A model generated the notes under the pieces. That model saw only the letters and a program-made list of their open reading frames with translations. It was not told the origin of the DNA and made no database searches. A stretch of 6,093 bases of DNA from Deltaproteobacteria bacterium. Lineage in GTDB: Bacteria; Desulfobacterota; Desulfarculia; Adiutricales; Adiutricaceae. Shown here piece by piece: positions 1 to 5,862 of this stretch. Every line of letters starts with the position of its first letter. Positions within the stretch are counted from its first letter, which is position 1. The stretch covers positions 1 to 6,093 of the forward strand of contig JAITJP010000016.1 of the NCBI GenBank assembly GCA_031278835.1. The letters run 5' to 3'. The translations under genes and the position numbers were made by a program.

Positions 1-1
1 G

Positions 2-304
2 CCAAACGACCTCTGGATTTTAAGCCGCGGCCAAATGCTCTCCTTACCGATACTGGTCTTTGGGCTAATTTTGCTTTGGGATTGTCTAAAACGGCCCGTC
101 TACGAGCGTGGGGGCAAAAGCTCTAAGAAAAAAACCCCCAGCCCGGCCCAGCTGGAGGTCAAAAAAATGGCCCAGGACAAAAAAAAGGCCTTGGAGGCTT
201 ACCAATTGGAAAAGCAAAAAAGCCAGGGCTCCAAAAAGTCCGGTTCTAACAAGATTGGTTCTAAAAAGTCCAACAAGCGCTCCAAAGGCCAGGGAAAAGG
301 CTAG
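2..304 (+). CDS. lgt: C-terminal end of prolipoprotein diacylglyceryl transferase (Lgt), 5'-truncated, with a Lys-rich tail
   Basis: The frame is open to the left window edge, so this is the 3' part of a longer gene; the ATG at 35 is probably internal. The visible protein begins PNDLWILSRGQMLSLPILVFG and runs into a hydrophobic helix ending LLWDCLKRP. The pattern S-x-G-Q-x-L-S-x-P followed by the last membrane helix is the usual C-terminal end of Lgt, the inner-membrane enzyme that moves diacylglyceryl from phosphatidylglycerol to the lipobox cysteine of prolipoproteins. The catalytic part lies outside the window. Lgt normally ends soon after this helix. Here about 62 further residues follow, with 19 lysines, many serines and short repeats of the GSKKS/GSNK type, presumably a basic cytoplasmic or otherwise membrane-flanking tail. 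The stop codon abuts the ABC gene downstream. The identification rests on a short stretch, so another polytopic membrane protein remains possible. Confidence 0.72.
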   Translation, partial: PNDLWILSRGQMLSLPILVFGLILLWDCLKRPVYERGGKSSKKKTPSPAQLEVKKMAQDKKKALEAYQLEKQKSQGSKKSGSNKIGSKKSNKRSKGQGKG

Positions 305-2182
305 ATGAGCTTAATTTGTCCCCATAAGTTACCGATGATGTTCTGGAACTTCATCGTCAAGGACAGCGTACGGATCTATAAGGTCTTGCCCCGGCGACTT
401 AGGCTTAGCTACTGGGTGGTTTTTTTCCTCCAGGTGACCACGGCCATTACCGAGACCTTGACCTTGGTGGTCTTGTCGCTTTTCGCCATTAGCGTGGCCT
501 CACCCGAAGCGGCCATGAATCACTTTTTGGTGAGACCGGTTCTGGAGGCCCTGCCTAAACTAAATGAACTACTCTCCTCGCCCACCCGGATGGTCGGTTT
601 TACCAGCGCCTTTATGATCTTTTTCGTTTGTTTGAAAACCATCCTCTCGGCCATCACCAATTACCTGACCTATGCCTATTCGGAAAGAATCTCCATTTAC
701 ATCACTAGAGAAAACGTTAAACGCTATTTAAGTAAACCATATTTCTGGCATATTTCTGCGGAAAGCTCCGGTTTTACCGAAAAGATCTTTCAACGTCTCG
801 AATTAGCCCATCTAACCCTACAACTTTTATCTCTTTACGCCAATATTATCTGCAGCTTTTTTCTCTTTACCAGTCTTTTTATCGCCCAACCCAAACTGAC
901 TTTGGTGGTCATAGCCTGCTTTGCCGGCTCAAGTTTACTTCTTTACTCATTAATCAAACAAGGTCTGGACAAGGCCGCCCAGGCTTACGCCGAAACTTCC
1001 GTAGAAGAGCAGATGACCTTGACGGCCATGAGCCAGGGCATTAGGGAGATAATCACTTACAACCAACAAGGCACGGCCTTAAATAAAATTAGTCAGGCCC
1101 TGGAAAAAGGCCATAAACCTCGCTCTTTCGCCGCTTTTAGCCCGACCATACCGGCCTTGGTCATGGAAAGCGTGGGCTTTTCCACCATAGGCGGCTTGGT
1201 CATCTACATGCTTTGGCGGCACATTCCCATGGAACAAATCGTGGCCGCCGCCTCCATGTTGATGCTAACGGCTTGGCGGATTTTGCCCATCGTCACCCGC
1301 AGTCTGGCCTATAGCGTCATGATTCGGGCCTCCAAACCCCGGGCCATGCTCAGCTTGGAGCTCTTGGAAAATTTTATCAAAGAAAACCCGGCGGCCCCGG
1401 CCCTCCCGGACCCTAATTTCAAATTTAGTAAAAGCCTCAGCCTAAAGGAGGCCTCCTTTGGCTACCCGGATTCCGACCAAATCATCATTGAAAAGGTCAA
1501 TATGACCATTGAAAAAGGCCAAAACATCGGCTTAATCGGCCCCTCCGGGGCCGGAAAAAGCACCCTGGCCCTGCTTCTTTCCGGTTTGGTTGCCCCCACT
1601 AGTGGGCTTTTTGAAGTGGACGGCCAGGTCCTGGGCCCCAGCGCCTTGGCCGCTTATTTACTAAAACTAGGCTACGTTCCCCAAAACCCGCTCTTAATCG
1701 ACGGCACCTTGGCCGACAACGTGGCTTTTAGTAAATGGGGTGATGATTACGACCGAGAAAAGGTCCTCCAAGCTTGCAAACTGGCCGCCCTGGATTTCGT
1801 GGTCAATTATCCGGAAAATCTGCAAATGAAACTGGCCGGTCCCTCGGGCCGGGCCCTTTCCGGAGGCGAGGCCCAAAGAGTGGCCATCGCCCGGGCCCTT
1901 TTCGCTGGCCCAGAAATCATCATCTTTGACGAGGCCACCAGCGCTCTGGACCAAGCCAACGAAAACGTCATCAGAAACACCATTAGCCGGGTCAAAGGCC
2001 AGATAACCACCATCATCATCGCCCACCGCTTAAGCACGGTTGAGGATTGCGATTTAATTTACTGGCTGGAGGACGGTCAAATAAAAGCCCAGGGCCGCCC
2101 TTCGGAAATCATTCCCAAATACCAGGGCAGTTTTAAAGCCGCCCAGGAGGAAAAGGCCCAGCCGACTGGCCAGCTGGCCTGA
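305..2182 (+). CDS. ABC exporter, fused permease and ATPase (lipid or oligosaccharide flippase type)
   Basis: This is a complete 625-residue half-transporter that should work as a homodimer in the inner membrane. Residues 1-345 form an exporter-type membrane domain with about six hydrophobic helices (near 36-63, 97-122, 173-193, 197-215, 287-304 and 309-332). Residues 378-620 form the nucleotide-binding domain. All ATPase motifs look intact: Walker A GPSGAGKST with K418, Q-loop Q460 in YVPQNP, signature LSGGE at 518-522, Walker B IIIFDEATSALD with D542 and E543, and switch histidine H574 in AHRLST. The VPQNPLLIDGTLADNVAF pattern resembles PglK/WlaB and MsbA-like exporters of lipid-linked sugars or lipids, but the substrate cannot be read from sequence. 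The ATG at 305 directly follows the upstream TAG, with a purine-rich AGGGAAAAGG at 291-300 as ribosome binding site; ATGs at 335 and 338 are weaker alternatives. Co-transcription with lgt is likely. Confidence 0.93.
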   Translation: MSLICPHKLPMMFWNFIVKDSVRIYKVLPRRLRLSYWVVFFLQVTTAITETLTLVVLSLFAISVASPEAAMNHFLVRPVLEALPKLNELLSSPTRMVGFTSAFMIFFVCLKTILSAITNYLTYAYSERISIYITRENVKRYLSKPYFWHISAESSGFTEKIFQRLELAHLTLQLLSLYANIICSFFLFTSLFIAQPKLTLVVIACFAGSSLLLYSLIKQGLDKAAQAYAETSVEEQMTLTAMSQGIREIITYNQQGTALNKISQALEKGHKPRSFAAFSPTIPALVMESVGFSTIGGLVIYMLWRHIPMEQIVAAASMLMLTAWRILPIVTRSLAYSVMIRASKPRAMLSLELLENFIKENPAAPALPDPNFKFSKSLSLKEASFGYPDSDQIIIEKVNMTIEKGQNIGLIGPSGAGKSTLALLLSGLVAPTSGLFEVDGQVLGPSALAAYLLKLGYVPQNPLLIDGTLADNVAFSKWGDDYDREKVLQACKLAALDFVVNYPENLQMKLAGPSGRALSGGEAQRVAIARALFAGPEIIIFDEATSALDQANENVIRNTISRVKGQITTIIIAHRLSTVEDCDLIYWLEDGQIKAQGRPSEIIPKYQGSFKAAQEEKAQPTGQLA

Positions 2183-2263
2183 GCCAAAAATATGCGGGCC
2201 CCTGGCTCTAAAAATTATCCAACAGGGCCATAGGTCTCTCTATAAGGTTTCTATATTTGCTAT

Positions 2264-2292
2264 TTGACATGGCTCCCCTCCTGGGCTAAAAT
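2264..2292 (+). promoter_or_regulatory. Sigma70-type promoter for the DUF4129/DUF4350/MoxR operon
   Basis: A perfect -35 box TTGACA (2264-2269) is separated by 17 bases from a -10 box TAAAAT (2287-2292), one mismatch from consensus. Transcription would start near 2298-2300, giving a leader of about 160 bases before the ATG at 2463. It sits in the only long intergenic gap and points toward block 2, which fits its role. The prediction is from sequence only. Confidence 0.65.
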
Positions 2293-2328
2293 TAAAGGGG
2301 GTCATCAATTTTTCCCCCAAATAAAAAA

Positions 2329-2368
2329 GCAAATTAGTTAAAAAAATTAGGCCTTTTTTTAGCTTTGC
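2329..2368 (+). repeat. Imperfect inverted repeat (hairpin) in the leader
   Basis: GCAAA (2329-2333), a 3-base bulge, then GTT plus seven A (2337-2346) can pair with seven T plus AGC and TTTGC (2354-2368) around the loop TTAGGCC; one pair is G-U. This gives a 15-pair stem, mostly A-U, and two more A-U pairs are possible at the base. A T-rich stretch (2369-2384) follows. It could be a weak terminator or attenuator, part of a small leader RNA, or chance structure in AT-rich DNA. Confidence 0.35.
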
Positions 2369-2382
2369 TTTAATTTTTATTT

Positions 2383-2398
2383 TTACTTAATTAAGTAA
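2383..2398. promoter_or_regulatory. Perfect 16-base palindrome, possible operator or hairpin
   Basis: TTACTTAATTAAGTAA reads the same on both strands, the form expected of a binding site for a dimeric regulator. It lies about 90 bases after the predicted transcription start and 65 bases before the ATG of the DUF4129 gene. In RNA it could form a six-pair AT-only stem followed by CTTATTTTTTTT, which would make a poor terminator. Palindromes are easier to meet by chance in AT-rich DNA, so confidence is modest. Confidence 0.35.
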
Positions 2399-2462
2399 CT
2401 TATTTTTTTTCTTCAATTGGGGCCATCACTTGAAAACTCAATTCTCTCTCGGGTTATCTTAA

Positions 2463-3458
2463 ATGTCAGCCGCCCCGCCAATAAAAAATAAAAATTCCCT
2501 AAGGCCGGGCTGCCCTAAGGGCTTTGGCCAAAAAGCCGGCCTTGGGCTCTCGCCAAAAAGCCCTTTATTAAAAGGCCAACAAATTTTTGGCCTGACCAGA
2601 GCGGGCCTACTCTGGTTTTTTTTGGCCGCTTTAGGCCTGGCCGCCCTAAGCTTGGCCGCTTTAGTTTTTTTTGACTTAAGCCCTCCGGCCCAGGCCCAAA
2701 CCGCCAACCAAGAATCGCCCAGCCTTAATCCGGCCAGTCCTGGCCGGGCCAGCCGGCCTGAGGCCCCTGGAGCCAGTGCCGAAAAGACTGGCCCGGCCGA
2801 GCTTAACCCAACTGGCTCCAATCGGCTCCGAGAATCATTGGCTTTGGCTGGTCAGGGCCAAGGGCCAGTGACTTGGGCTGAAAATATAAAAGCCAAGGAA
2901 GTCTTTGACCAGGCGGCCAGGGATTACCATTTTCAAGTGGAAATGGGGCCGAGCCTGGAGCCGGCCCCGGACAAGGAAAAATGGGTTTTTCCCAAGGAAA
3001 TCATCATGGCCATCGGGGCGGCCCTATTGGGCCTGGCCTTGTTTTTAGTCTTAAGATCTTATATTTTGGCCAAAAAAGCCGCCCAGAAAAAAATTGAAAA
3101 ACAAAGCCCAAAAAAAGAAAAGGCCATTGACACCGAGGCTTTGCAAGACACCAGGCGTAAAGCTGACCTTTTGGCCAGTCAAGGCTTAATTACCGAGGCT
3201 ATGCATACCATTTTACTTGACACCATCGAGGATCTAAAAAATCAAAAAAACTTGATCTTTCCCAATTCCTTCACCAGCCGAGAAATAGTTAACCATCTAA
3301 GGCTGGGCCTTGGGGCCAGCCAGAGTCTGGGCGAGATTGTCACCACGGTTGAGCCCACTTGGTTTGGGGCTGACCAGCCTGGTTTGGAGCAATATGAAAT
3401 TTTGAGGCAAAAGTACGATAATTTCATAAATTTGTTGTCTCAAGGCGCGGCCGCTTGA
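2463..3458 (+). CDS. DUF4129-type membrane protein, first gene of the MoxR cluster
   Basis: This 331-residue protein has no enzyme motif. The N-terminal 46 residues are basic (eight K/R, no acidic residue), followed by a hydrophobic helix at 48-70. PPAQAQ at 74-79 resembles a signal peptidase site, so this segment could be a signal peptide or an anchor. Residues 80-130 are rich in Pro, Ala, Ser and Gly and look like a flexible linker. A second helix spans 179-198, then a Lys-rich stretch, then a C-terminal helical domain (about 229-325). In that domain, SREIVNHL and the spacing to WFGADQPGLEQYEILRQKY match the DUF4129 pattern (a T/S-x-R-E-like motif, then a tyrosine-rich final helix). The domain is probably cytoplasmic. 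TAA ends the frame just before the ATG and no other ATG or GTG occurs before the first helix, so the start is firm, although no clear Shine-Dalgarno sequence is present. DUF4129 proteins commonly accompany DUF4350, MoxR and DUF58; their function is unknown. Confidence 0.75.
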   Translation: MSAAPPIKNKNSLRPGCPKGFGQKAGLGLSPKSPLLKGQQIFGLTRAGLLWFFLAALGLAALSLAALVFFDLSPPAQAQTANQESPSLNPASPGRASRPEAPGASAEKTGPAELNPTGSNRLRESLALAGQGQGPVTWAENIKAKEVFDQAARDYHFQVEMGPSLEPAPDKEKWVFPKEIIMAIGAALLGLALFLVLRSYILAKKAAQKKIEKQSPKKEKAIDTEALQDTRRKADLLASQGLITEAMHTILLDTIEDLKNQKNLIFPNSFTSREIVNHLRLGLGASQSLGEIVTTVEPTWFGADQPGLEQYEILRQKYDNFINLLSQGAAA

Positions 3459-3503
3459 GTAGGGCCTTTTTTTAAGTTTTTGCTTGTTTTTTTCTAGGGC
3501 CAA
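3441..3503 (+). terminator. Weak hairpin and T-rich spacer after the DUF4129 gene
   Basis: CAAG-G-CG can pair with CG-CTTG around the loop CGGC (3441-3457, one bulged G), overlapping the stop codon. A run of seven T follows about nine bases later (3467-3473), and a second run of seven T lies at 3487-3493. The T-run is too far from the stem for a standard intrinsic terminator, so at most partial termination is expected. The 45-base spacer 3459-3503 otherwise holds only the ribosome binding site (AGGG at 3496-3499) of the next gene. Confidence 0.2.
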
Positions 3504-4940
3504 GTGGCCCATGAGGGGCCAGTTGGGCCAAGGGTTTTAGGGATTTTGGCTAGCCTAAAGAAAAATCAGCTGGTGGTTTTTGTGGTGGTTGGGGCGGCCT
3601 TGCTTTTGGGCCTTTTTTTTCTGCTGTTTGCCCTAGTTCCTCAAATGAAGGCCAAGAAAAATCCCTACGGCGGCCAGGCGGCCGAGTCGGCTTTGTCCAT
3701 CTCGGCCGTGGGTTTTGCCGGCTTATACGAGCTCTTGTCCCAAGCCGGGGGGCCCAAGGTAAACCGGCCGGCCTTTGAGGATTTGGATAAAGCCAGAGAC
3801 GGTTTAATGGTGGCTTTGGCTGAGGACGTTTATATCCTGGGAACTTTTTTGGGCCTGAAAGCCAAAGCTCAAAAGGCCCAAGCCCTGAGGCCGGGCCAAA
3901 AATACGTGGCCTTGGTCTTTTCTTCCAAGTGGGCTTTTAAAGATCATCCCAGTCAAGAGGGCTGGGTGGCTGAACAGTCTTTAAAGTCAAGTCAGACCCT
4001 AAGTGATGACGCTAATTATGTTTTGTCGGGCCATTTTGAGGGCCCAGAAGAAAGAGAAGAAAATGAGAAAAACGAGCAAAAAGAACAAAAAGAACAAAAA
4101 GTTGAGGCTATTAAAACTCAATTCATAAGGTTGGCTTGGCCCCAGGAGGCTGATTTTTCCTCAAAGTGGCATTTACCGGCCCCCTCGGGGCAAAACCAGA
4201 TTCAGCTTTTAAAATTGGCCGATAAAAGTGACCTCGAGTCCCTAGTCTCAACGCCAAAAGGCGACTTGCTGGTCAGGCGCCAAACCGACCAATTGATTGT
4301 TTACTTGATTTCTGACCCGGATGTGGCCAATAATCTGGGTCTGGGCCAAAAAAATAACGCTGAATTTATACTCAAAGTTATTAAAAATATTTACCAGCAA
4401 GAAGGACTTAGCGGCGATTTGTCCTTTATAAAAATGGACATGGCCGACTTTTTAAAATCCTCAAACCCTAACCCCTTTTTTGGTCCCCTCTTGGAATACC
4501 CATTTAATATCATTTCCATATTGACGGTTTTAACGGCCCTGTTGTTTTTCGGGGCTTTGGGTAAGCGCTTTGGCGGCATTGGTCAGGTGACCTTGGAGAT
4601 GGGCTTTGGCAAATCAAAACTAATCGACAACAGCGCCAAGCTCATGGCCAGGCCCAATTTACTGCCTTACGCCTTGGAAGCTTATCAAAAAATGACCCTT
4701 TCATGGGCCGAAAAGACCTTTCATCTGCCCAGGCAGTCAAATATCGATTCCAGGCGCTGGCTTGACAAAGTGGCCGCCGCCAAAGGCCTTAAAACCAGTT
4801 TAAGCTCAATCATGGCCATGGGACAAAGAGCCCGCAATCAAAAATCCGATGACGACATGATGGCTTGCGCCTTAAAGCTCTATAAATTCCGGAAGGAGTT
4901 GGAAAGTGGATCTTCCCACCTTGGCCCTGGTGGCCAATGA
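3504..4940 (+). CDS. DUF4350-type membrane protein
   Basis: This 478-residue protein has a membrane helix at 22-45 and a second at 333-352, so residues 46-332 probably lie outside the cytoplasmic membrane. The segment after helix 1 (NPYGGQAAESALSISAVGFAGLYELL) and the segment before helix 2 (VYLISDPDVANNLGLGQKNNAEFI) match the DUF4350 pattern, a domain related to the glutamine-amidotransferase-like fold seen in Gld-type and ABC-auxiliary proteins. No catalytic triad could be recognised. After helix 2 come KRFGG and a cytoplasmic helical region (about 355-465) with SKLIDNSAKLM, also usual for the family. A Glu/Lys/Gln-rich insert lies at 182-199. The start is GTG at 3504: an in-frame TAG at 3495-3497 leaves no earlier start, and AGGG at 3496-3499 is close but usable. 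The end overlaps moxR by 35 bases, implying coupled translation. The role is presumably as a membrane partner of the MoxR ATPase. Confidence 0.75.
   Translation: MAHEGPVGPRVLGILASLKKNQLVVFVVVGAALLLGLFFLLFALVPQMKAKKNPYGGQAAESALSISAVGFAGLYELLSQAGGPKVNRPAFEDLDKARDGLMVALAEDVYILGTFLGLKAKAQKAQALRPGQKYVALVFSSKWAFKDHPSQEGWVAEQSLKSSQTLSDDANYVLSGHFEGPEEREENEKNEQKEQKEQKVEAIKTQFIRLAWPQEADFSSKWHLPAPSGQNQIQLLKLADKSDLESLVSTPKGDLLVRRQTDQLIVYLISDPDVANNLGLGQKNNAEFILKVIKNIYQQEGLSGDLSFIKMDMADFLKSSNPNPFFGPLLEYPFNIISILTVLTALLFFGALGKRFGGIGQVTLEMGFGKSKLIDNSAKLMARPNLLPYALEAYQKMTLSWAEKTFHLPRQSNIDSRRWLDKVAAAKGLKTSLSSIMAMGQRARNQKSDDDMMACALKLYKFRKELESGSSHLGPGGQ
4074..4100 (+). repeat. Three tandem 9-base repeats encoding Glu-Gln-Lys
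   Basis: GAGCAAAAA, GAACAAAAA, GAACAAAAA encode EQK three times (residues 191-199 of the DUF4350 protein). They lie inside a longer charged, glutamate-rich stretch starting at residue 182. This is a short in-frame microsatellite-like expansion in what is probably an exposed loop. Confidence 0.8.
4891..4898 (+). promoter_or_regulatory. Strong ribosome binding site setting the GTG start of moxR
   Basis: GGAAGGAG ends seven bases before the GTG at 4906, near-ideal spacing, and lies inside the DUF4350 coding sequence. It decides the moxR start in favour of GTG 4906, because the 35-base overlap would otherwise look doubtful. Confidence 0.75.
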
Positions 4941-5862
4941 TCTCAGAAACGAGATTGGCAAAGTTTTGGTCGGCCAAGCCCGGGCCGTGGATCTTATCTT
5001 GGCTGGTTTACTTAGCGGCGGTCACGTTTTGTTGGAAGGCGTTCCCGGAACCGGTAAGACCCTTTTGGTCCAGAGCCTGGCCGGAGCCATGACCTTGGAT
5101 TTTGGGCGCATTCAGTTTACCCCGGACATGATGCCTGGCGATATTTTGGGCACCAATCTTTTTAATTTTCAAACCAATGAATTTACCCTGACCCCGGGTC
5201 CCATCTTCACGCAAATATTACTGGCCGACGAAATAAACCGGACCCCGCCCAAGACCCAGGCGGCTTTATTGCAAGCCATGAACGAAAGAAAGGTCACTAT
5301 CGATCGGCAGACCATGGACTTGGGCTCGGAGTTTATGGTCGTGGCCACCCAAAACCCCTTGGAACAGCAGGGTACTTACCCCTTGCCCGAAGCCCAGCTG
5401 GATCGATTTCTTTTTAAACTGATTATCGATTACCCCCAAAGGGAGGAAGAAATCGAGGTGGTCAGGCGCCATGGCCGGGGCACCATCATGCCGGAACTAA
5501 GCCAAAGCGGCTTAAGGCCGGTCATAAACGCCCAGGGCCTTAAGGAAGCCCGAGAAACGGTCTCCTCGGTTTTGGTCTCCAATGAAATCTTAAGCTACAT
5601 CGTCGATCTGATCCGGGCCACCAGGTCAAACCCCATCATCGAAACCGGGGCCTCACCCCGGGCGGCCACCATGTTGGCCTCGGTTGGCCGGGCCTGGGCG
5701 GCCTTGTGGGGCCGCGACTACGTTATCCCCGATGACATTAAGTTTTTACTTAAACCGCTTCTAAGACATCGCCTGATCATGACTCCCGGGGCTGACATGG
5801 ATGGGGTCAGCCCCGACCAAGCCGTGGAGGCCATTTTAGTTCAAACCCCGGCCCCGAGATGA
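4906..5862 (+). CDS. MoxR-family AAA+ ATPase
   Basis: This is a complete 318-residue protein of typical MoxR length, soluble and without membrane segments. The AAA+ core shows Walker A GVPGTGKT (45-52, K51), the MoxR-typical FTPDMMPGDILG region (71-82), Walker B LLADEINRTPPKTQAALLQAMNE (motif residues D108 and E109), sensor 1 ATQNP (N150), a likely arginine finger in QLDRF (R167) and sensor 2 GASPRA (R252) in the C-terminal helical lid. All ATPase residues look intact, so it should form an ATP-driven hexamer. MoxR proteins are thought to act as chaperones that assemble or remodel partner proteins, often ones encoded beside them. Here the partners are the DUF4350/DUF4129 membrane proteins and the DUF58 protein. 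GTG at 4906 is preceded by GGAAGGAG. The gene overlaps DUF4350 by 35 bases and shares ATGA with the DUF58 gene, so the three are translated from one message. The specific client is unknown. Confidence 0.93.
   Translation: MDLPTLALVANDLRNEIGKVLVGQARAVDLILAGLLSGGHVLLEGVPGTGKTLLVQSLAGAMTLDFGRIQFTPDMMPGDILGTNLFNFQTNEFTLTPGPIFTQILLADEINRTPPKTQAALLQAMNERKVTIDRQTMDLGSEFMVVATQNPLEQQGTYPLPEAQLDRFLFKLIIDYPQREEEIEVVRRHGRGTIMPELSQSGLRPVINAQGLKEARETVSSVLVSNEILSYIVDLIRATRSNPIIETGASPRAATMLASVGRAWAALWGRDYVIPDDIKFLLKPLLRHRLIMTPGADMDGVSPDQAVEAILVQTPAPR

Larger units (their letters stand above)
2183..2462. other. AT-rich intergenic control region between the two operons
   Basis: No credible gene lies in this gap of 280 bases; the longest ATG frames seen are about a dozen codons. 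The first 80 bases resemble the surrounding coding DNA. After the promoter at 2264-2292 the composition becomes strongly AT-rich with long A and T runs. It holds a GGGGG/CCCCC pair (2297-2301 with 2314-2318) right at the expected transcription start, an imperfect hairpin at 2329-2368, and a palindrome at 2383-2398 followed by a run of eight T. A TAA at 2460-2462 closes the frame immediately before the next gene. Confidence 0.7.

Noticed and set aside
108..308. Overlapping + strand frame starting ATG GGG in the lgt tail
   Set aside because: A wrong-frame reading of Lys-rich DNA; the lgt frame continues from the membrane helix without a break.
1694..2037. Minus-strand frames opposite the ABC ATPase domain
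   Set aside because: The + strand here encodes intact signature, Walker B and H-loop motifs; the antisense frames are by-products.
2168..2179. Perfect 12-base palindrome GGCCAGCTGGCC
   Set aside because: It lies inside the ABC coding end and is built from two of the very common GGCC units, so it is expected by chance here.
2181..2208. GAGCCA/TGGCTC inverted repeat overlapping the end of the ABC gene, as a terminator
   Set aside because: Only six pairs around a 16-base loop, and the following bases are A-rich rather than a T-run.
2192..2233. Tiny ATG frame of 13 codons in the intergenic gap
   Set aside because: Too short, no ribosome binding site and no leader-peptide pattern.
2430..2459. 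Second promoter candidate TTGAAA - 18 bases - TTATCT
   Set aside because: It would start transcription at or inside the ATG at 2463, and its -10 box is weaker than that of the promoter at 2264-2292.
2459..2821. Minus-strand frame of 120 residues opposite the DUF4129 gene
   Set aside because: It mirrors the low-complexity GC-rich N-terminal half of the real gene and has no recognisable domain or upstream signals.
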